Assembly: GCF_004138215.1 (NCBI RefSeq)
Contig: NZ_RYYS01000043.1
Span: forward strand, 1 to 64,000
Origin: Anaerophilus nitritigenes
GTDB lineage: Bacteria; Bacillota; Clostridia; Peptostreptococcales; Thermotaleaceae
Reading direction: 5' to 3'
Length of the DNA: 64,000 nt
The stretch's first letter is position 1; every line of letters begins with the position of its first letter. The notes below the pieces were generated by a model. It was not told the DNA's origin and made no database searches. It saw only the letters and a list, made by a program, of their open reading frames with translations. Position numbers and translations under genes: made by a program. Shown here one piece after another: positions 35,251 through 44,519 of this stretch.

Positions 35251-36624
35251 AAAATCTCTTTTGATCACTATATCTTCTTTAAATACATTCCACATATTAG
35301 GATCTTCCATTCCTAATCTCCAAAGAGCAAGTCCTTTTATCCCAAGTTCCCATGCCTTTTGTGCTTTTATATAAATACTCTCTGCATTTTCAAACCATAC
35401 TTCATGTTGATTTCCATTTTCATCCACATAAGAAAATGTAGGCGTCTTCGTTTTTTCATCGAAAATAATTTCTTTATTGTATTTTCTTGCTAAATTCATA
35501 GCCATATTGTAAGTTACATAGGTATTTCTTCCTGTAGTAAGATTAAAATCAAAACCAAATACAGAAACAGCTGCCACAATTTTTTCTTTTGGCATTTTTG
35601 TCATTGTATATCTTAAAACTCTATCCATCCATCCTATAGATACAACAGGTCCTGGTCCACTTCCAGGCCATCCATGCTCATTATACAACATGACTACAAA
35701 TTCATCTACAGCTTTACCAATAGGTTCATATTCAAAAGGATCTGAAAAAGGATTAAAAGGTTCGTCGCTCACTCTTGCAGGAATAGCTGCTGATAAATAA
35801 TATCCTCTTCTTTTGAGAGCTACTCCTAGTTCTGTAAAAAGGGCTGATAAATTTTTACTATCTTCTAAATACACATCTTCAATATCCATACTTACACCAT
35901 CAAAATTGTATTTTTCAATGAGCTTAATAATATTTTGAATGAATGTTTGACGATTTTGTTTGGAAGAAACAATTGTTCTGACTACATCCTTAGAAACCTT
36001 CGTACCTCCATTTTTATAAAGAAGATTATGCACAACAGGCATCATCTTCACATTTTGACGATGTCCAATTTCAACTATATTGTTTACATATTCATCTGTG
36101 AAATCTCCAAAGTTTTCAATTTGTGTGGGATTTTCTCTATCGATCCTAAAAAGAAATAAAGCTCCCTCTGAAATTAATGATGTATTTTTTACAAAAGATT
36201 CATAAGAACTAGGAAGTGCCGGCCCTTCTGCTAGTGTATAATAAGAAAGATTACTAATGATAGGTTTTGATCCATCATATACAAATCTTTCAACAAGTGT
36301 TCCCTCTATCCATCCTGGCTTTCCATTATAAAGTCTTACCTTATACCACCCTTTTGAAAAAGCAGTTACTGGAAGGCGAGCATTTCTTTGAACTTGTGTC
36401 ACAATAGGATAATCAATCCCACCTCTCATTCTAATATTTGCTATATCTACAATGACTACCACCTCTGTATAAAGTGGAATTTTCAACTTTTGACCTGGTA
36501 CTACTAATGTATCTGTTAAATTATTTAAAGTCATAATACTTTCCACTATTGTATCAAACTTTTGTGCAATTAAATAAAGTGTATCTCCAGGTTGTACAAT
36601 ATATACTTCATTATTTCTACTCAT
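35248..36624 (-). CDS. LysM-SH3-GH18 spore cortex/peptidoglycan hydrolase (SleL/YaaH-like)
   Basis: The 458-aa protein has LysM (7-50, YIVQPGDTLYLIAQKF), a bacterial SH3 domain (55-115, NIRMRGGIDYPIVTQV) and a GH18 domain (about 122-455). The catalytic stretch is FDGVSMDIED with Glu249 as acid and Asp247 beside it. There is no signal peptide, as in the spore-associated N-acetylglucosaminidases SleL and YaaH, which degrade cortex fragments at germination. Position next to spoVA and coat-like genes supports a spore role. A vegetative wall hydrolase is the alternative. Confidence 0.88.
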   Translation of the reverse strand: MSRNNEVYIVQPGDTLYLIAQKFDTIVESIMTLNNLTDTLVVPGQKLKIPLYTEVVVIVDIANIRMRGGIDYPIVTQVQRNARLPVTAFSKGWYKVRLYNGKPGWIEGTLVERFVYDGSKPIISNLSYYTLAEGPALPSSYESFVKNTSLISEGALFLFRIDRENPTQIENFGDFTDEYVNNIVEIGHRQNVKMMPVVHNLLYKNGGTKVSKDVVRTIVSSKQNRQTFIQNIIKLIEKYNFDGVSMDIEDVYLEDSKNLSALFTELGVALKRRGYYLSAAIPARVSDEPFNPFSDPFEYEPIGKAVDEFVVMLYNEHGWPGSGPGPVVSIGWMDRVLRYTMTKMPKEKIVAAVSVFGFDFNLTTGRNTYVTYNMAMNLARKYNKEIIFDEKTKTPTFSYVDENGNQHEVWFENAESIYIKAQKAWELGIKGLALWRLGMEDPNMWNVFKEDIVIKRDF

Positions 36625-36793
36625 TTTTTCACCTTCTTTTATATTCTTCCTTACTATCTTATTCTCAAAGCACTAAAAATGTTAACAGTATTTTCTAATT
36701 CTATGTGTCACATAATATTTTTATCATGCATACTTTGTAGTAGATACACAATATACCTATTAAAAAGTTATATTGAATAAGGAGGCGAAATCT

Positions 36794-36994
36794 ATGGCAG
36801 AAGCATCATGCACAAACAATATCTTGGGTTGTAATGATAGTAGTTTGTTATTTTTCTTTTTACTTTTAGTAGTTTTATTCCAAGGTCCTTTATGTGGATT
36901 ATTTGGAGATAGTGACAGCTTGTTATTTTTCTTCTTACTTTTAGTCATTTTATTTTGTTACCCTACTTTAGGGTCCTTCTTCCCTGGATGCTAA
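36794..36994 (+). CDS. 66-aa hydrophobic coat-like protein with duplicated LLFFFLLLV segment
   Basis: The start at 36794 follows AAGGAGG; the frame upstream to 36773 is not needed. The protein has two almost identical hydrophobic blocks, SLLFFFLLLVVLF (17-29) and SLLFFFLLLVILF (42-54), separated by a Cys/Gly-rich linker, and ends in PGC. The DNA of the two blocks is also alike, so it arose by internal duplication. It is paralogous to the 33-aa protein at 44418. Small proteins of this kind resemble YjcZ-type sporulation or coat proteins; that role is inferred. The minus-strand frame across it is a shadow. Confidence 0.8.
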   Translation: MAEASCTNNILGCNDSSLLFFFLLLVVLFQGPLCGLFGDSDSLLFFFLLLVILFCYPTLGSFFPGC

Positions 36995-37019
36995 AAAAAC
37001 TAACGTATTAACTAATACT

Positions 37020-37050
37020 AAAGGCCAGGGAATTCCTGGCCTTATTTTTT
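37020..37050 (+). terminator. Terminator of the 66-aa gene
   Basis: AAGGCCAGG and CCTGGCCTT pair around GAATT, followed by ATTTTTTATT on the plus strand. Confidence 0.9.
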
Positions 37051-38458
37051 ATTCAAAATCCCTTATATATTTTTCATTGATTCCTTCTTTTAATTCGGAA
37101 ATAGGAATTTCAAAAGTAGGAATTCCTTCTGCATAAGAACCAATCTCATAAAGTCCAAAATAAATTCCAATTCTTTCATCCTTTAAATAATAAGATTGAT
37201 CTTCTCTAATCCTATCAAATCCTTCATACTGAGTATATATATTTTGAGGATCTTCCCCTTCTTGAATCAGTCTTTCTTTTTCTTCTTGATTGATTTGATC
37301 CATTTGTTTTCTTACCTTCTCACTAATAATCTTTTTATAATCATATCCATCTTTAAACAAATCCTTAAGATTGATTATATCTCCTGTTCTTAAATCTATA
37401 TTATAAGTAATATCATCATGACTTCCATGAGCTCCTCCTGTATAACTATAATAAACTACATAAATACTTAATATATTTTCTTCATTTTTCTTTTCTGTGA
37501 AAAAAACATCTGCAGAATATGGATGCAGTTCATATCCATATTTTTTAGCATCTTCATAACCTTCTTTTGCAGATTGAATCATCATATCTTTAAAATCTAG
37601 TATATCTTTCTCAAACATTTGATTTATTTTTTGTTGTATTTTTTCATTTTTCAAACCTGACACAATTGGCATATTTATATTTGATATAATATATTCATTA
37701 TCTTCTTTCATAGTCTTTATGCTTAATTTTACAGCTTGGGATTTAAGAGATATATTTGTATTTACTCTTTTTTTGAAAACGTCAAATGGAATTTCAAATA
37801 TACATTTTTCATTTTCTGCTCCACCAACTAAATAAGGTTCAAAGCATATTCCTATATTTTTTTCTTTTAAATAATAAGTACTCTCTTCTATAGCCTCTTT
37901 AGTGATCTTGTATTTATTTTTATATTTGTTATGAATATAATCTTTAATCACTTTTTGATAGTCTTCTTGTTCATCAAAGAACCTGTATAGATCTATTTGT
38001 TTTCCAGTCTTTAAATCTAGAGTATATGGAGTTTTTAAAACATATCCATCTTTTTTTCCTTCATTCACATTTTTTTCAATGATTAAACTGATAATATTAT
38101 CTGTTTGATAGGTTACTTCAAATTCACTTCCTATAATAGTTGGTGTATCTATTTCCTCTTGGGAAGATATCGAAAACTTAGTTTTTGTATCTATAAATTC
38201 CATTATTTCATTTTTAAGTAAATTATTGATCCGGTCCTGAGCTTCTACATTTTCAGTATTTCTCACAACTGGAATCTTTAAAGTTCCTTTTATATATTTT
38301 TTATCTAGTATAAAATCTTCTTGGGCAATCTCTACTTGATACATCTTTTCATTTTGTACATCTTGTGCTTTTACAAAAGATGTACAAGCTGTTAAAGACA
38401 ATATCATACTACCTAATACTACAATCCCAATTCCTTTGTAAAATATATTTTGTCCCAC
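37049..38458 (-). CDS. RsiV-like lipoprotein with two DUF4163/DUF3298 units
   Basis: A 469-aa lipoprotein starting with GTG at 38458, 7 nt after GGAGG. A hydrophobic signal ends in the lipobox LSLTAC with Cys25. Two tandem copies follow, about 50-240 and 250-465, each with a DUF4163-like beta-rich part and a DUF3298 part. Shared motifs are YTLDLKTGKQIDLYRFF versus YNIDLRTGDIINLKDLF, YYLKEKNIGICFEPY versus YYLKDERIGIYFGLY, and CIFEIPFDVF versus PTFEIPISEL. The fold is that of the RsiV extracellular domain, but no anti-sigma domain is present. It lies 57 nt after the SARP regulator and may share its transcript. Confidence 0.87.
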   Translation of the reverse strand: MGQNIFYKGIGIVVLGSMILSLTACTSFVKAQDVQNEKMYQVEIAQEDFILDKKYIKGTLKIPVVRNTENVEAQDRINNLLKNEIMEFIDTKTKFSISSQEEIDTPTIIGSEFEVTYQTDNIISLIIEKNVNEGKKDGYVLKTPYTLDLKTGKQIDLYRFFDEQEDYQKVIKDYIHNKYKNKYKITKEAIEESTYYLKEKNIGICFEPYLVGGAENEKCIFEIPFDVFKKRVNTNISLKSQAVKLSIKTMKEDNEYIISNINMPIVSGLKNEKIQQKINQMFEKDILDFKDMMIQSAKEGYEDAKKYGYELHPYSADVFFTEKKNEENILSIYVVYYSYTGGAHGSHDDITYNIDLRTGDIINLKDLFKDGYDYKKIISEKVRKQMDQINQEEKERLIQEGEDPQNIYTQYEGFDRIREDQSYYLKDERIGIYFGLYEIGSYAEGIPTFEIPISELKEGINEKYIRDFE

Positions 38459-38515
38459 TTTGTAACCTCCAATCACTTTATATACTTATTGTATGTTCTT
38501 ATAGTAAAAAATGGG

Positions 38516-39838
38516 TTACAAAAAATTTACAATCTTTTTCAGTTCTTTCATTCTACGATGATTTTCATCTCCATATAAAACTAAATGTAAAGTATCATAT
38601 TGATTTTTAAAAAGATAATATTTCAAGAATTGAAAAGAATATTCATCTATATAGTGAATATTTTTAATGAAAATAACCATGGGTTTTATTTCAATGAGGA
38701 TATTCAAAAGCTTTTCTACTCCACTAAAAATTCTATTTTTTTCTGTTTTTATACTAAGCTGATCGGTTACTACTAGTGTATCATCTATAGATAATACTTT
38801 GGATTGTATCCTTAGTATATCCTTCCAGTAATAAGATCTTAATTTTTTTAAGTCTTCTTCTTCATATCTCATCATAAGTATTTCTATTAAATTACTGATC
38901 CAATAATAATCAAGTCCTAATGGATAGCAAGGATTCTCTATAATTTTCTTTCCTTTATATATCTGTTTTTGTATCTTTTGAGAATTATCTTTGGGATTCC
39001 ATATAATATGGCTATTTGTATTTAATTTCAAATTTATTCCTTTTTCTTCAAAAACTTCAAATCTATTAATGGTTGTTTTACTTTCTTTTATTTTTTCATA
39101 GATTTTCTTAGTAGATTCCATAGGACCTATATTTAGTTCTTCTCTTAAAGTTGTACAACATCTATCATATTGATGAATAGCAGCATCTCGATCTCCTAAT
39201 TCTATATAAATCTGGATCAATTCTACATAAAGTTCTTCTTTTAATGGATTGATTTTAATCATTTCTTCTAATAAATCTATTGCTTTTACATATTCATGAT
39301 TTTTTTTATAAACATAGATAAGCTTATGAAGAATATCTATATATTTTCTCTGATATTTTTCTCTTTCATAAAAAATCCAATCATTAAATTCTATACACTT
39401 TTTTATATAAAACTCTTCTAAAAACTCTCCTTTATATAAATTCTTTATTTTCTCTAATTCATTCTTATAATCATAAATTTTTTTATCTTTTATCTCCTCA
39501 TAAACTTCATTCAGCTCTAGTACATCGATATAAAGATTGGCATTTGGATTGATCATACATGTATCTTTTATACTGATAATCATATTTTGTCCCACTTTAT
39601 CTTGTTTAATAATTTTTCTTAACGACCAAAGATTATATCTTAAATTATATCTAGCAGAATCCATATTACTAGCATCCCAAAAATAGGTTGCTAGTTTATC
39701 TCGACTAAATTTTTTCCCTTTATTTACTGCCAGATAACACAATAGTGCCGTGGCTTTATTACTTAATTTTTCTACTATAGATTTTCCATTCCATATAATT
39801 TTTAAATTACCAAGCATATATATCTCTAACTTTGCCAA
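38516..39838 (-). CDS. SARP/BTAD-type transcriptional regulator with a degenerate STAND-like C-terminus
   Basis: A 440-aa protein. The N-terminal winged helix (1-95, EIYMLGNLKIIWNGKSI, LSNKATALLCYLAVN, ARYNLRYNLWSLRK) and the BTAD helices (about 100-245, YIDILHKLIYVYKK, PLKEELYVELIQIYIELGD, LREELNIGP) define the family. The remaining ~190 residues look like an AAA/STAND domain reduced to its Walker B region (PMVIFIKNIHYIDEYSFQFL); no GxxxxGK P-loop is visible. TTG start with GAGGA upstream. The targets are unknown; neighbours are a lipoprotein and an amidohydrolase. Confidence 0.85.
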   Translation of the reverse strand: MAKLEIYMLGNLKIIWNGKSIVEKLSNKATALLCYLAVNKGKKFSRDKLATYFWDASNMDSARYNLRYNLWSLRKIIKQDKVGQNMIISIKDTCMINPNANLYIDVLELNEVYEEIKDKKIYDYKNELEKIKNLYKGEFLEEFYIKKCIEFNDWIFYEREKYQRKYIDILHKLIYVYKKNHEYVKAIDLLEEMIKINPLKEELYVELIQIYIELGDRDAAIHQYDRCCTTLREELNIGPMESTKKIYEKIKESKTTINRFEVFEEKGINLKLNTNSHIIWNPKDNSQKIQKQIYKGKKIIENPCYPLGLDYYWISNLIEILMMRYEEEDLKKLRSYYWKDILRIQSKVLSIDDTLVVTDQLSIKTEKNRIFSGVEKLLNILIEIKPMVIFIKNIHYIDEYSFQFLKYYLFKNQYDTLHLVLYGDENHRRMKELKKIVNFL

Positions 39839-39851
39839 TGATGATCATCCT

Positions 39852-41402
39852 CTATCTTAAATTAGTTTCATATAAAATATTTCCCTCTTTTATAGTAACC
39901 AATACTTTTATATTTTTTATCTGTGTAGAATCTATTTTTAAAGGATCTTCATTTAAAATTACAAGATCTGCATACTTCCCTTTTTCAATACTACCCTTTA
40001 TATCTTCCTCAAATACAGCATAAGCTCCATGAATGGTAAACATCTTCAAAGCGTCTAAAGGTCTTATTCTATGCTCTTTAACTGGATGATTAACTGCTGC
40101 ATAAATTCCAAGTATTGGATCTAGTGGAGTGACATCACTTTCTGATCCTGCTGCAATCATCAAACCTTGTTTCAAAATTTCTTTGAATGGATTGGCTTTT
40201 ACTCTTCTTTCCTCGCCTAACCTTTTCTCATACATTTGTCCTTTATGTCCCCAAAAATATTCATAAGAAGGTTGCATAGAAACAATAAGCCCAAGGTTTT
40301 TTGCCCTATTAATATGCTCTTTGGTAGGAAGTTCAAAATGTTCAATTCTATTTCTATGATTTTTTCTAGGATAAATTTTTTGAGCATATTCATGTGCTGT
40401 TAGAATTTGTTCAATAGCCCGCTCTCCAATAGCATGAACACTAATTTGTAATTTTTTTTCATATGTTTTTAAAATAAAAGAATTTAAATCTTCTTGAGTA
40501 AAATAAAGTTTTCCATTGGTAGTAGAGTCATCTATATAAGGTTCTTTTAATGCAGCTGTTCGAGAACCAAAAGAACCATCTATAAAAATTCCTCCTCCTA
40601 TTCTAGATAACTTTTTTTCTATTACTTTATTTACATTTACAGTTTGATAAAAAAGGCTAATATCAATAGGAAAGTTGTCCATATTTTCATAAACAAACTC
40701 GGCATCCTTATCATGAAAAGTAAAACCACCTTCCATTGCATTTAGAGAAGTAATTCCTTTTTCTATTGCTATCTCCAATACCTTATTGACACCTTTTAAT
40801 CTCATTCTATTAGAAAATTTATTCAAAATTTGTTTTCGTACAATGGCACTCGCTCTTCCTGTAAGAACTCCTGATGGTGTACCATTTTCATTTCGAATAA
40901 TTCCATCTGTATTGTAAGGTATCTTTAGCATATGAAGAGCCATTGAATTTACAATACTTGTATGATATTCTACCCTATTAATCCAAACAGGATGATTTGG
41001 AGCACATTGATCTAGCTCATATCGATTAGGTAGTCGTTTTTCCTTGATTTTTAATTCATCTAAACCAATAGCTCTTATAAATTTCCCTTCAGGAGTAATT
41101 TTACTTTCCTCTTCAATCTTTTTTAATATCTCTTCAATACTTTTTACATGACTTAAATCTAAACTTAAAATATTCAATCCTGTCTGGACAAGATGAACAT
41201 GACTATCATAAAATCCTGGAACCATAGTCCTTCCTTTTAAATCAATAGTATCTATGCAAATAGGGAAATATTTCTTATATTCATTTTCATATCCTATATC
41301 CACTATCTTCCCATCTTGAATAGCAAGCCATCGAGCAATAGGACTTTGGGGATCTAGTGTGATTATATTTCCATTATATACAAGTAAGTCAATCTTTCCC
41401 AT
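39852..41402 (-). CDS. Amidohydrolase family 3 (YtcJ-like)
   Basis: A 516-aa metal-dependent hydrolase. Conserved elements are GRTMVPGFYDSHVHL (metal His pair), DGSFGSRTAAL, SVHAIGERAIEQIL, RIEHFELP and GSESDVTPLDP. The C-terminal beta-sandwich ends KGKYADLVILNEDPL. There is no signal peptide, so it is cytoplasmic. The substrate is unknown. The M20 peptidase and NhaC antiporter genes upstream point the same way, suggesting uptake and hydrolysis of an amide or amino-acid derivative. Confidence 0.9.
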   Translation of the reverse strand: MGKIDLLVYNGNIITLDPQSPIARWLAIQDGKIVDIGYENEYKKYFPICIDTIDLKGRTMVPGFYDSHVHLVQTGLNILSLDLSHVKSIEEILKKIEEESKITPEGKFIRAIGLDELKIKEKRLPNRYELDQCAPNHPVWINRVEYHTSIVNSMALHMLKIPYNTDGIIRNENGTPSGVLTGRASAIVRKQILNKFSNRMRLKGVNKVLEIAIEKGITSLNAMEGGFTFHDKDAEFVYENMDNFPIDISLFYQTVNVNKVIEKKLSRIGGGIFIDGSFGSRTAALKEPYIDDSTTNGKLYFTQEDLNSFILKTYEKKLQISVHAIGERAIEQILTAHEYAQKIYPRKNHRNRIEHFELPTKEHINRAKNLGLIVSMQPSYEYFWGHKGQMYEKRLGEERRVKANPFKEILKQGLMIAAGSESDVTPLDPILGIYAAVNHPVKEHRIRPLDALKMFTIHGAYAVFEEDIKGSIEKGKYADLVILNEDPLKIDSTQIKNIKVLVTIKEGNILYETNLR

Positions 41403-41496
41403 AAATCATCCTTCTTCCAATTTATTAGTTTTTATCTTGTTTCTTCCTTATATTGTAACATTGTTTAAAATGAAAATACAATCCAAATCAGCAAAA

Positions 41497-41527
41497 CAAA
41501 AGCTCACACTAACCTGTATGAGCTTTT
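41497..41527 (-). terminator. Terminator of the M20 peptidase gene
   Basis: AAAAGCTCA and TGAGCTTT pair around about 12 nt, followed on the minus strand by T-rich sequence. It separates the M20/nhaC pair from the amidohydrolase gene. Confidence 0.7.
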
Positions 41528-41532
41528 ACTAT

Positions 41533-42735
41533 TTAGCCAAGTATATCTACTAAAAACGTATATATCACTTGTGCAGTTTCAACTACTGTATGAATTTTTA
41601 CATACTCATCAGCTGTATGATAATTTTCTCCATCTGGTCCAAATACAAAAGTAGGTACTTTTAATCGAGCTCCTAAATAATTAAAATCTCCAATACTTGA
41701 AAAATATCCAATATTAGGATTCTTATTACAAATTTTTTTAATACTTTGAGATAACTTTTTCACATATGGATCTTCTTCATCTACTATATAAGGTTTAAAT
41801 CCTTGTGTTTCTTCACTAGGTGCCTCTCTAAAGGTCATACTTACTTTTGATTGTATATCAGCTCTCTTTACTGCATCAAATAATTCTTTTTTTAAATATT
41901 CTTGGTCTTCACCTCTTACTACATGCCTAAATACTGTAAAAGAAGCTGTATCTGCAACACTGCAAGCTTGACCTCCACCATCAGATTTTATAATACAAAT
42001 AGATCCTTTTCCAAGTTTTTCATCTTCTATCATTTCTGAATTTTTCAGTTCTATCATAACCTTTGCAGCATCTAGAATAGCACTTGTTCCTTTTTCTGGA
42101 TTTGCTGCATGAGCAGATTTTCCTTTCAATGTAACTGTATAATTGTATCCTCCTCTAGCTCCAAGACAAACACATGGAAATGGAATAGAGCAAAATCCAC
42201 TACTTGGTTCTGTAACAATGGCCACATCTATATTATTTGTAATACCATCCTCTATAATTGCATTAGTTCCTAATCCATAGGGACCTTCTTCATCTGATAC
42301 AAAAGAATAAATAATCTCTCCTTTAAAATATTTTATAGTCTTTTGAAATGCTTCTAATGCAAGGAGTAATGCACTACATCCAGATTTCATATCTAATGCT
42401 CCTAATCCATAGAGCTTATTTTTTTCTATCGTTGCCTTTAACGGATCTTTTGTCCATCCTTCGCATATATTCACTGTATCTAAATGTCCATTTAATAAGA
42501 TTTTAGGACCTTCTTTCTCTCCTCTTAAATTTCCAACTATATTGAGCCCTTTAAACTTCGTTATTTTTTTTTCTTCATAATAATGAAATTGTGGATTTAA
42601 ATTTCTATCTGCTAGCCATTTATAGGTAAACTCCATAATTTCTTTTTCTTGAAAATATGGACTACGAATTTTTACTAAGCCCATCAAAAGTTCTATGACT
42701 TTTTCTTCATTGATCCATTCTAATCCCCTATTCAA
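41533..42735 (-). CDS. M20-family metallopeptidase (ArgE/DapE/YgeY-like)
   Basis: The 400-aa protein has the zinc motifs LLNGHLDTVN, GLGALDMKSG, SDEEGPYGLG (catalytic Glu) and AIVTEPSSG, the dimerisation insert GARGGYNYTVTLKGKSAHAANPEKG, and the final HTADEYV. It hydrolyses acylated amino acids or small peptides in the cytoplasm. Start TTG at 42735 after GGGGAG. It follows nhaC by 18 nt, so the two are one transcript. Confidence 0.9.
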   Translation of the reverse strand: MNRGLEWINEEKVIELLMGLVKIRSPYFQEKEIMEFTYKWLADRNLNPQFHYYEEKKITKFKGLNIVGNLRGEKEGPKILLNGHLDTVNICEGWTKDPLKATIEKNKLYGLGALDMKSGCSALLLALEAFQKTIKYFKGEIIYSFVSDEEGPYGLGTNAIIEDGITNNIDVAIVTEPSSGFCSIPFPCVCLGARGGYNYTVTLKGKSAHAANPEKGTSAILDAAKVMIELKNSEMIEDEKLGKGSICIIKSDGGGQACSVADTASFTVFRHVVRGEDQEYLKKELFDAVKRADIQSKVSMTFREAPSEETQGFKPYIVDEEDPYVKKLSQSIKKICNKNPNIGYFSSIGDFNYLGARLKVPTFVFGPDGENYHTADEYVKIHTVVETAQVIYTFLVDILG

Positions 42736-42753
42736 ATTACACTCCCCCTTTTT

Positions 42754-44202
42754 CTATTTTTCTTTCTCCATTTCATCATCATGATAAGTTTTTACAGATG
42801 AAATATCTCCTTCTTTAAACATAAACTTTCCTGTGAAACCATAAATAATAGCAATAATAGGCGTTAAAAAAGCTAAAAATACATAAGGTGCATATTCTAA
42901 GGTAGGTACATCCAATACCCCTGTAAAAAATGCTCCACATAATCCCCAAGGAATAAGAGGTGATGTTACTGTAGCTGAATCCTCACAAGTTCTTGAACAT
43001 ACTTGAGGTAAAAGTCTTTGCTTTTTATAAGCAGGAACCAACATTCTTCCTGGAAGAATAACAGCCATATATTGAGTAGCAGAGAAAATATTTACTGCAA
43101 TACTTGCTAAAACATGAGTAGTTATAAGCCCTCCTGTGCTACTTACAATATTTGAAATTTTATCTAGTAATACCTCAAGCATCCTTGTTTTTTCTAGTAT
43201 TCCACCAAGGCTTAATGCAATAAATCCTAAAGATATTGTCCACATCATACTTTGAAGTCCCCCACGACTTAGTAAAGCATCTACTGCTTTTATTCCTGTA
43301 TCTGATACAAAACCATCATTCATAAAAACAAACATTTCTCCTACTCCGTATCCTTGGAAAAGGATTGCAAACATAGCACCAATAAAAGATGCAATTACCA
43401 TTACTGCCAGTCCTGAAACCTTTTTTATAGCTAATATAACAACAACAATAGGTGGAATTAAAGTAACTGGGTGTATCCAATAATTTTCTTTTAATCCATT
43501 TAAAATGACATCGATTTGACTTGTATCAATAATTCCTCCTCTAAATTTCATTCCTAATACTGCATAAAAAATCAATGAAATTATAAAAGCAGGTCCTGTT
43601 GTATAAAGCATACTTCGGATATGGTCAAATAAATCTGCCTCTGCAACTCCTGCAGCTAAATTTGTTGCATCTGAAAGAGGTGACATTTTATCTCCAAAAA
43701 TTGCTCCTGAAACAATAGCTCCAGCTGTAAGTGGAGCTGGAATCCCAAGGCCCATTCCTATCCCCATAAAAGCTACTCCAAAAGTTGCCCCAGTAGTCCA
43801 ACTACTTCCTGTAGAAACTGATGCCACTGCACATACAAAGGCTGTAGTTAGTAAAAATACAGAGGGTGATAAAATCTTTAACCCATAATAAATGAGTGTT
43901 GGAATCGTTCCCGCTGGAATCCAAGTAGCAATAAGTACCCCTACTAACATAAGAATCAACATAGGAACCATAGCTATATTACATCCATATATAATTCCCT
44001 CTTGCACATCTTCCCATGTAAATCCATAAGCCATTGCCACTATTGTTGCCACTAATGTCGCTAACAATAAACTAATATGTGTTACCCAATTTTGATGTAA
44101 AACAAATATTTGCATATACATGACTAAACATAAAAATAAAATCACAAAAATTGAACCAGCAAAACTTGGTTTTTTCTCCTTTAAAACGTTTTCATTGTTC
44201 AT
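42754..44202 (-). CDS. nhaC: Na+/H+ antiporter, NhaC family
   Basis: A 482-aa membrane protein with about 11-12 helices. The family segment GDKMSPLSDATNLAAGVAEADLFDHIRSML is intact, with TGSSWTTGATFGVA before it. In catabolic operons members may exchange malate/lactate or amino acids rather than protons alone. Coupling to a peptidase gene hints at an organic substrate. It has AGAAGGAGG upstream. Confidence 0.9.
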   Translation of the reverse strand: MNNENVLKEKKPSFAGSIFVILFLCLVMYMQIFVLHQNWVTHISLLLATLVATIVAMAYGFTWEDVQEGIIYGCNIAMVPMLILMLVGVLIATWIPAGTIPTLIYYGLKILSPSVFLLTTAFVCAVASVSTGSSWTTGATFGVAFMGIGMGLGIPAPLTAGAIVSGAIFGDKMSPLSDATNLAAGVAEADLFDHIRSMLYTTGPAFIISLIFYAVLGMKFRGGIIDTSQIDVILNGLKENYWIHPVTLIPPIVVVILAIKKVSGLAVMVIASFIGAMFAILFQGYGVGEMFVFMNDGFVSDTGIKAVDALLSRGGLQSMMWTISLGFIALSLGGILEKTRMLEVLLDKISNIVSSTGGLITTHVLASIAVNIFSATQYMAVILPGRMLVPAYKKQRLLPQVCSRTCEDSATVTSPLIPWGLCGAFFTGVLDVPTLEYAPYVFLAFLTPIIAIIYGFTGKFMFKEGDISSVKTYHDDEMEKEK

Positions 44203-44299
44203 ATATATACCTCCTTCTTTGAATTATCTTTATATTAACAACCATTTATATTATCTAACGTTTTAAAATTTGTTTATAAAAATAAAATATTTTTAAATA

Positions 44300-44328
44300 T
44301 TAAAACTATTTTAAAACATTCTTAAAAC
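44300..44328. repeat. Three TTAAAAC direct repeats at 11-bp period
   Basis: TTAAAAC occurs at 44300, 44311 and 44322, one helical turn apart, between the divergent nhaC and 33-aa gene. It could be a regulator-binding array or chance in A/T-rich DNA. Confidence 0.35.
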
Positions 44329-44355
44329 ATTTTGTATCTGAAAAATATTATTGAT

Positions 44356-44384
44356 CACATTTTCTCTTTATTTTTCATAAAGTA
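44356..44384 (+). promoter_or_regulatory. Sigma-K-type promoter of the 33-aa gene
   Basis: CACA (44356-44359), a 16-nt spacer, then CATAAAGTA (44376-44384) match the sigma-K consensus mACm-N16-CATANNNTA exactly. The start codon follows 33 nt later. This predicts late mother-cell expression. Confidence 0.7.
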
Positions 44385-44417
44385 TAACAAGGAAAAAGTA
44401 ATATAGGAGGTGTTAAA

Positions 44418-44519
44418 ATGGCAAGTGCATCTCAATATGGATGTGGTTTATTTCATACTCAAACAGAATTATTGCTTTTCTTCTTGCTTTTAGTTGTTAT
44501 ATTTCAACAATACTGCTAA
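44418..44519 (+). CDS. 33-aa hydrophobic coat-like miniprotein
   Basis: ATG at 44418 follows ATAGGAGGTGTTAAA. The product begins MASASQYGCGLFHTQ and then has a single hydrophobic block ELLLFFLLLVVIFQQYC. The block matches both repeats of the 66-aa protein at 36794, and both start with Met-Ala-x-Ala-Ser. A sigma-K-like promoter lies upstream and a long hairpin terminator downstream, so this is a real small gene. A spore-coat or mother-cell membrane role is inferred. Confidence 0.8.
   Translation: MASASQYGCGLFHTQTELLLFFLLLVVIFQQYC

Noticed and set aside
35248-36624. GH18 domain inactive because the third motif position is Ser
   Set aside because: The catalytic Glu249 and adjacent Asp247 are present, and SleL/YaaH-type enzymes vary at that position.
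36760-36948. Minus-strand 62-aa Lys-rich repeat ORF
   Set aside because: It mirrors the duplicated LLFFFLLLV block of the real plus-strand gene, which has the ribosome site and a terminator.
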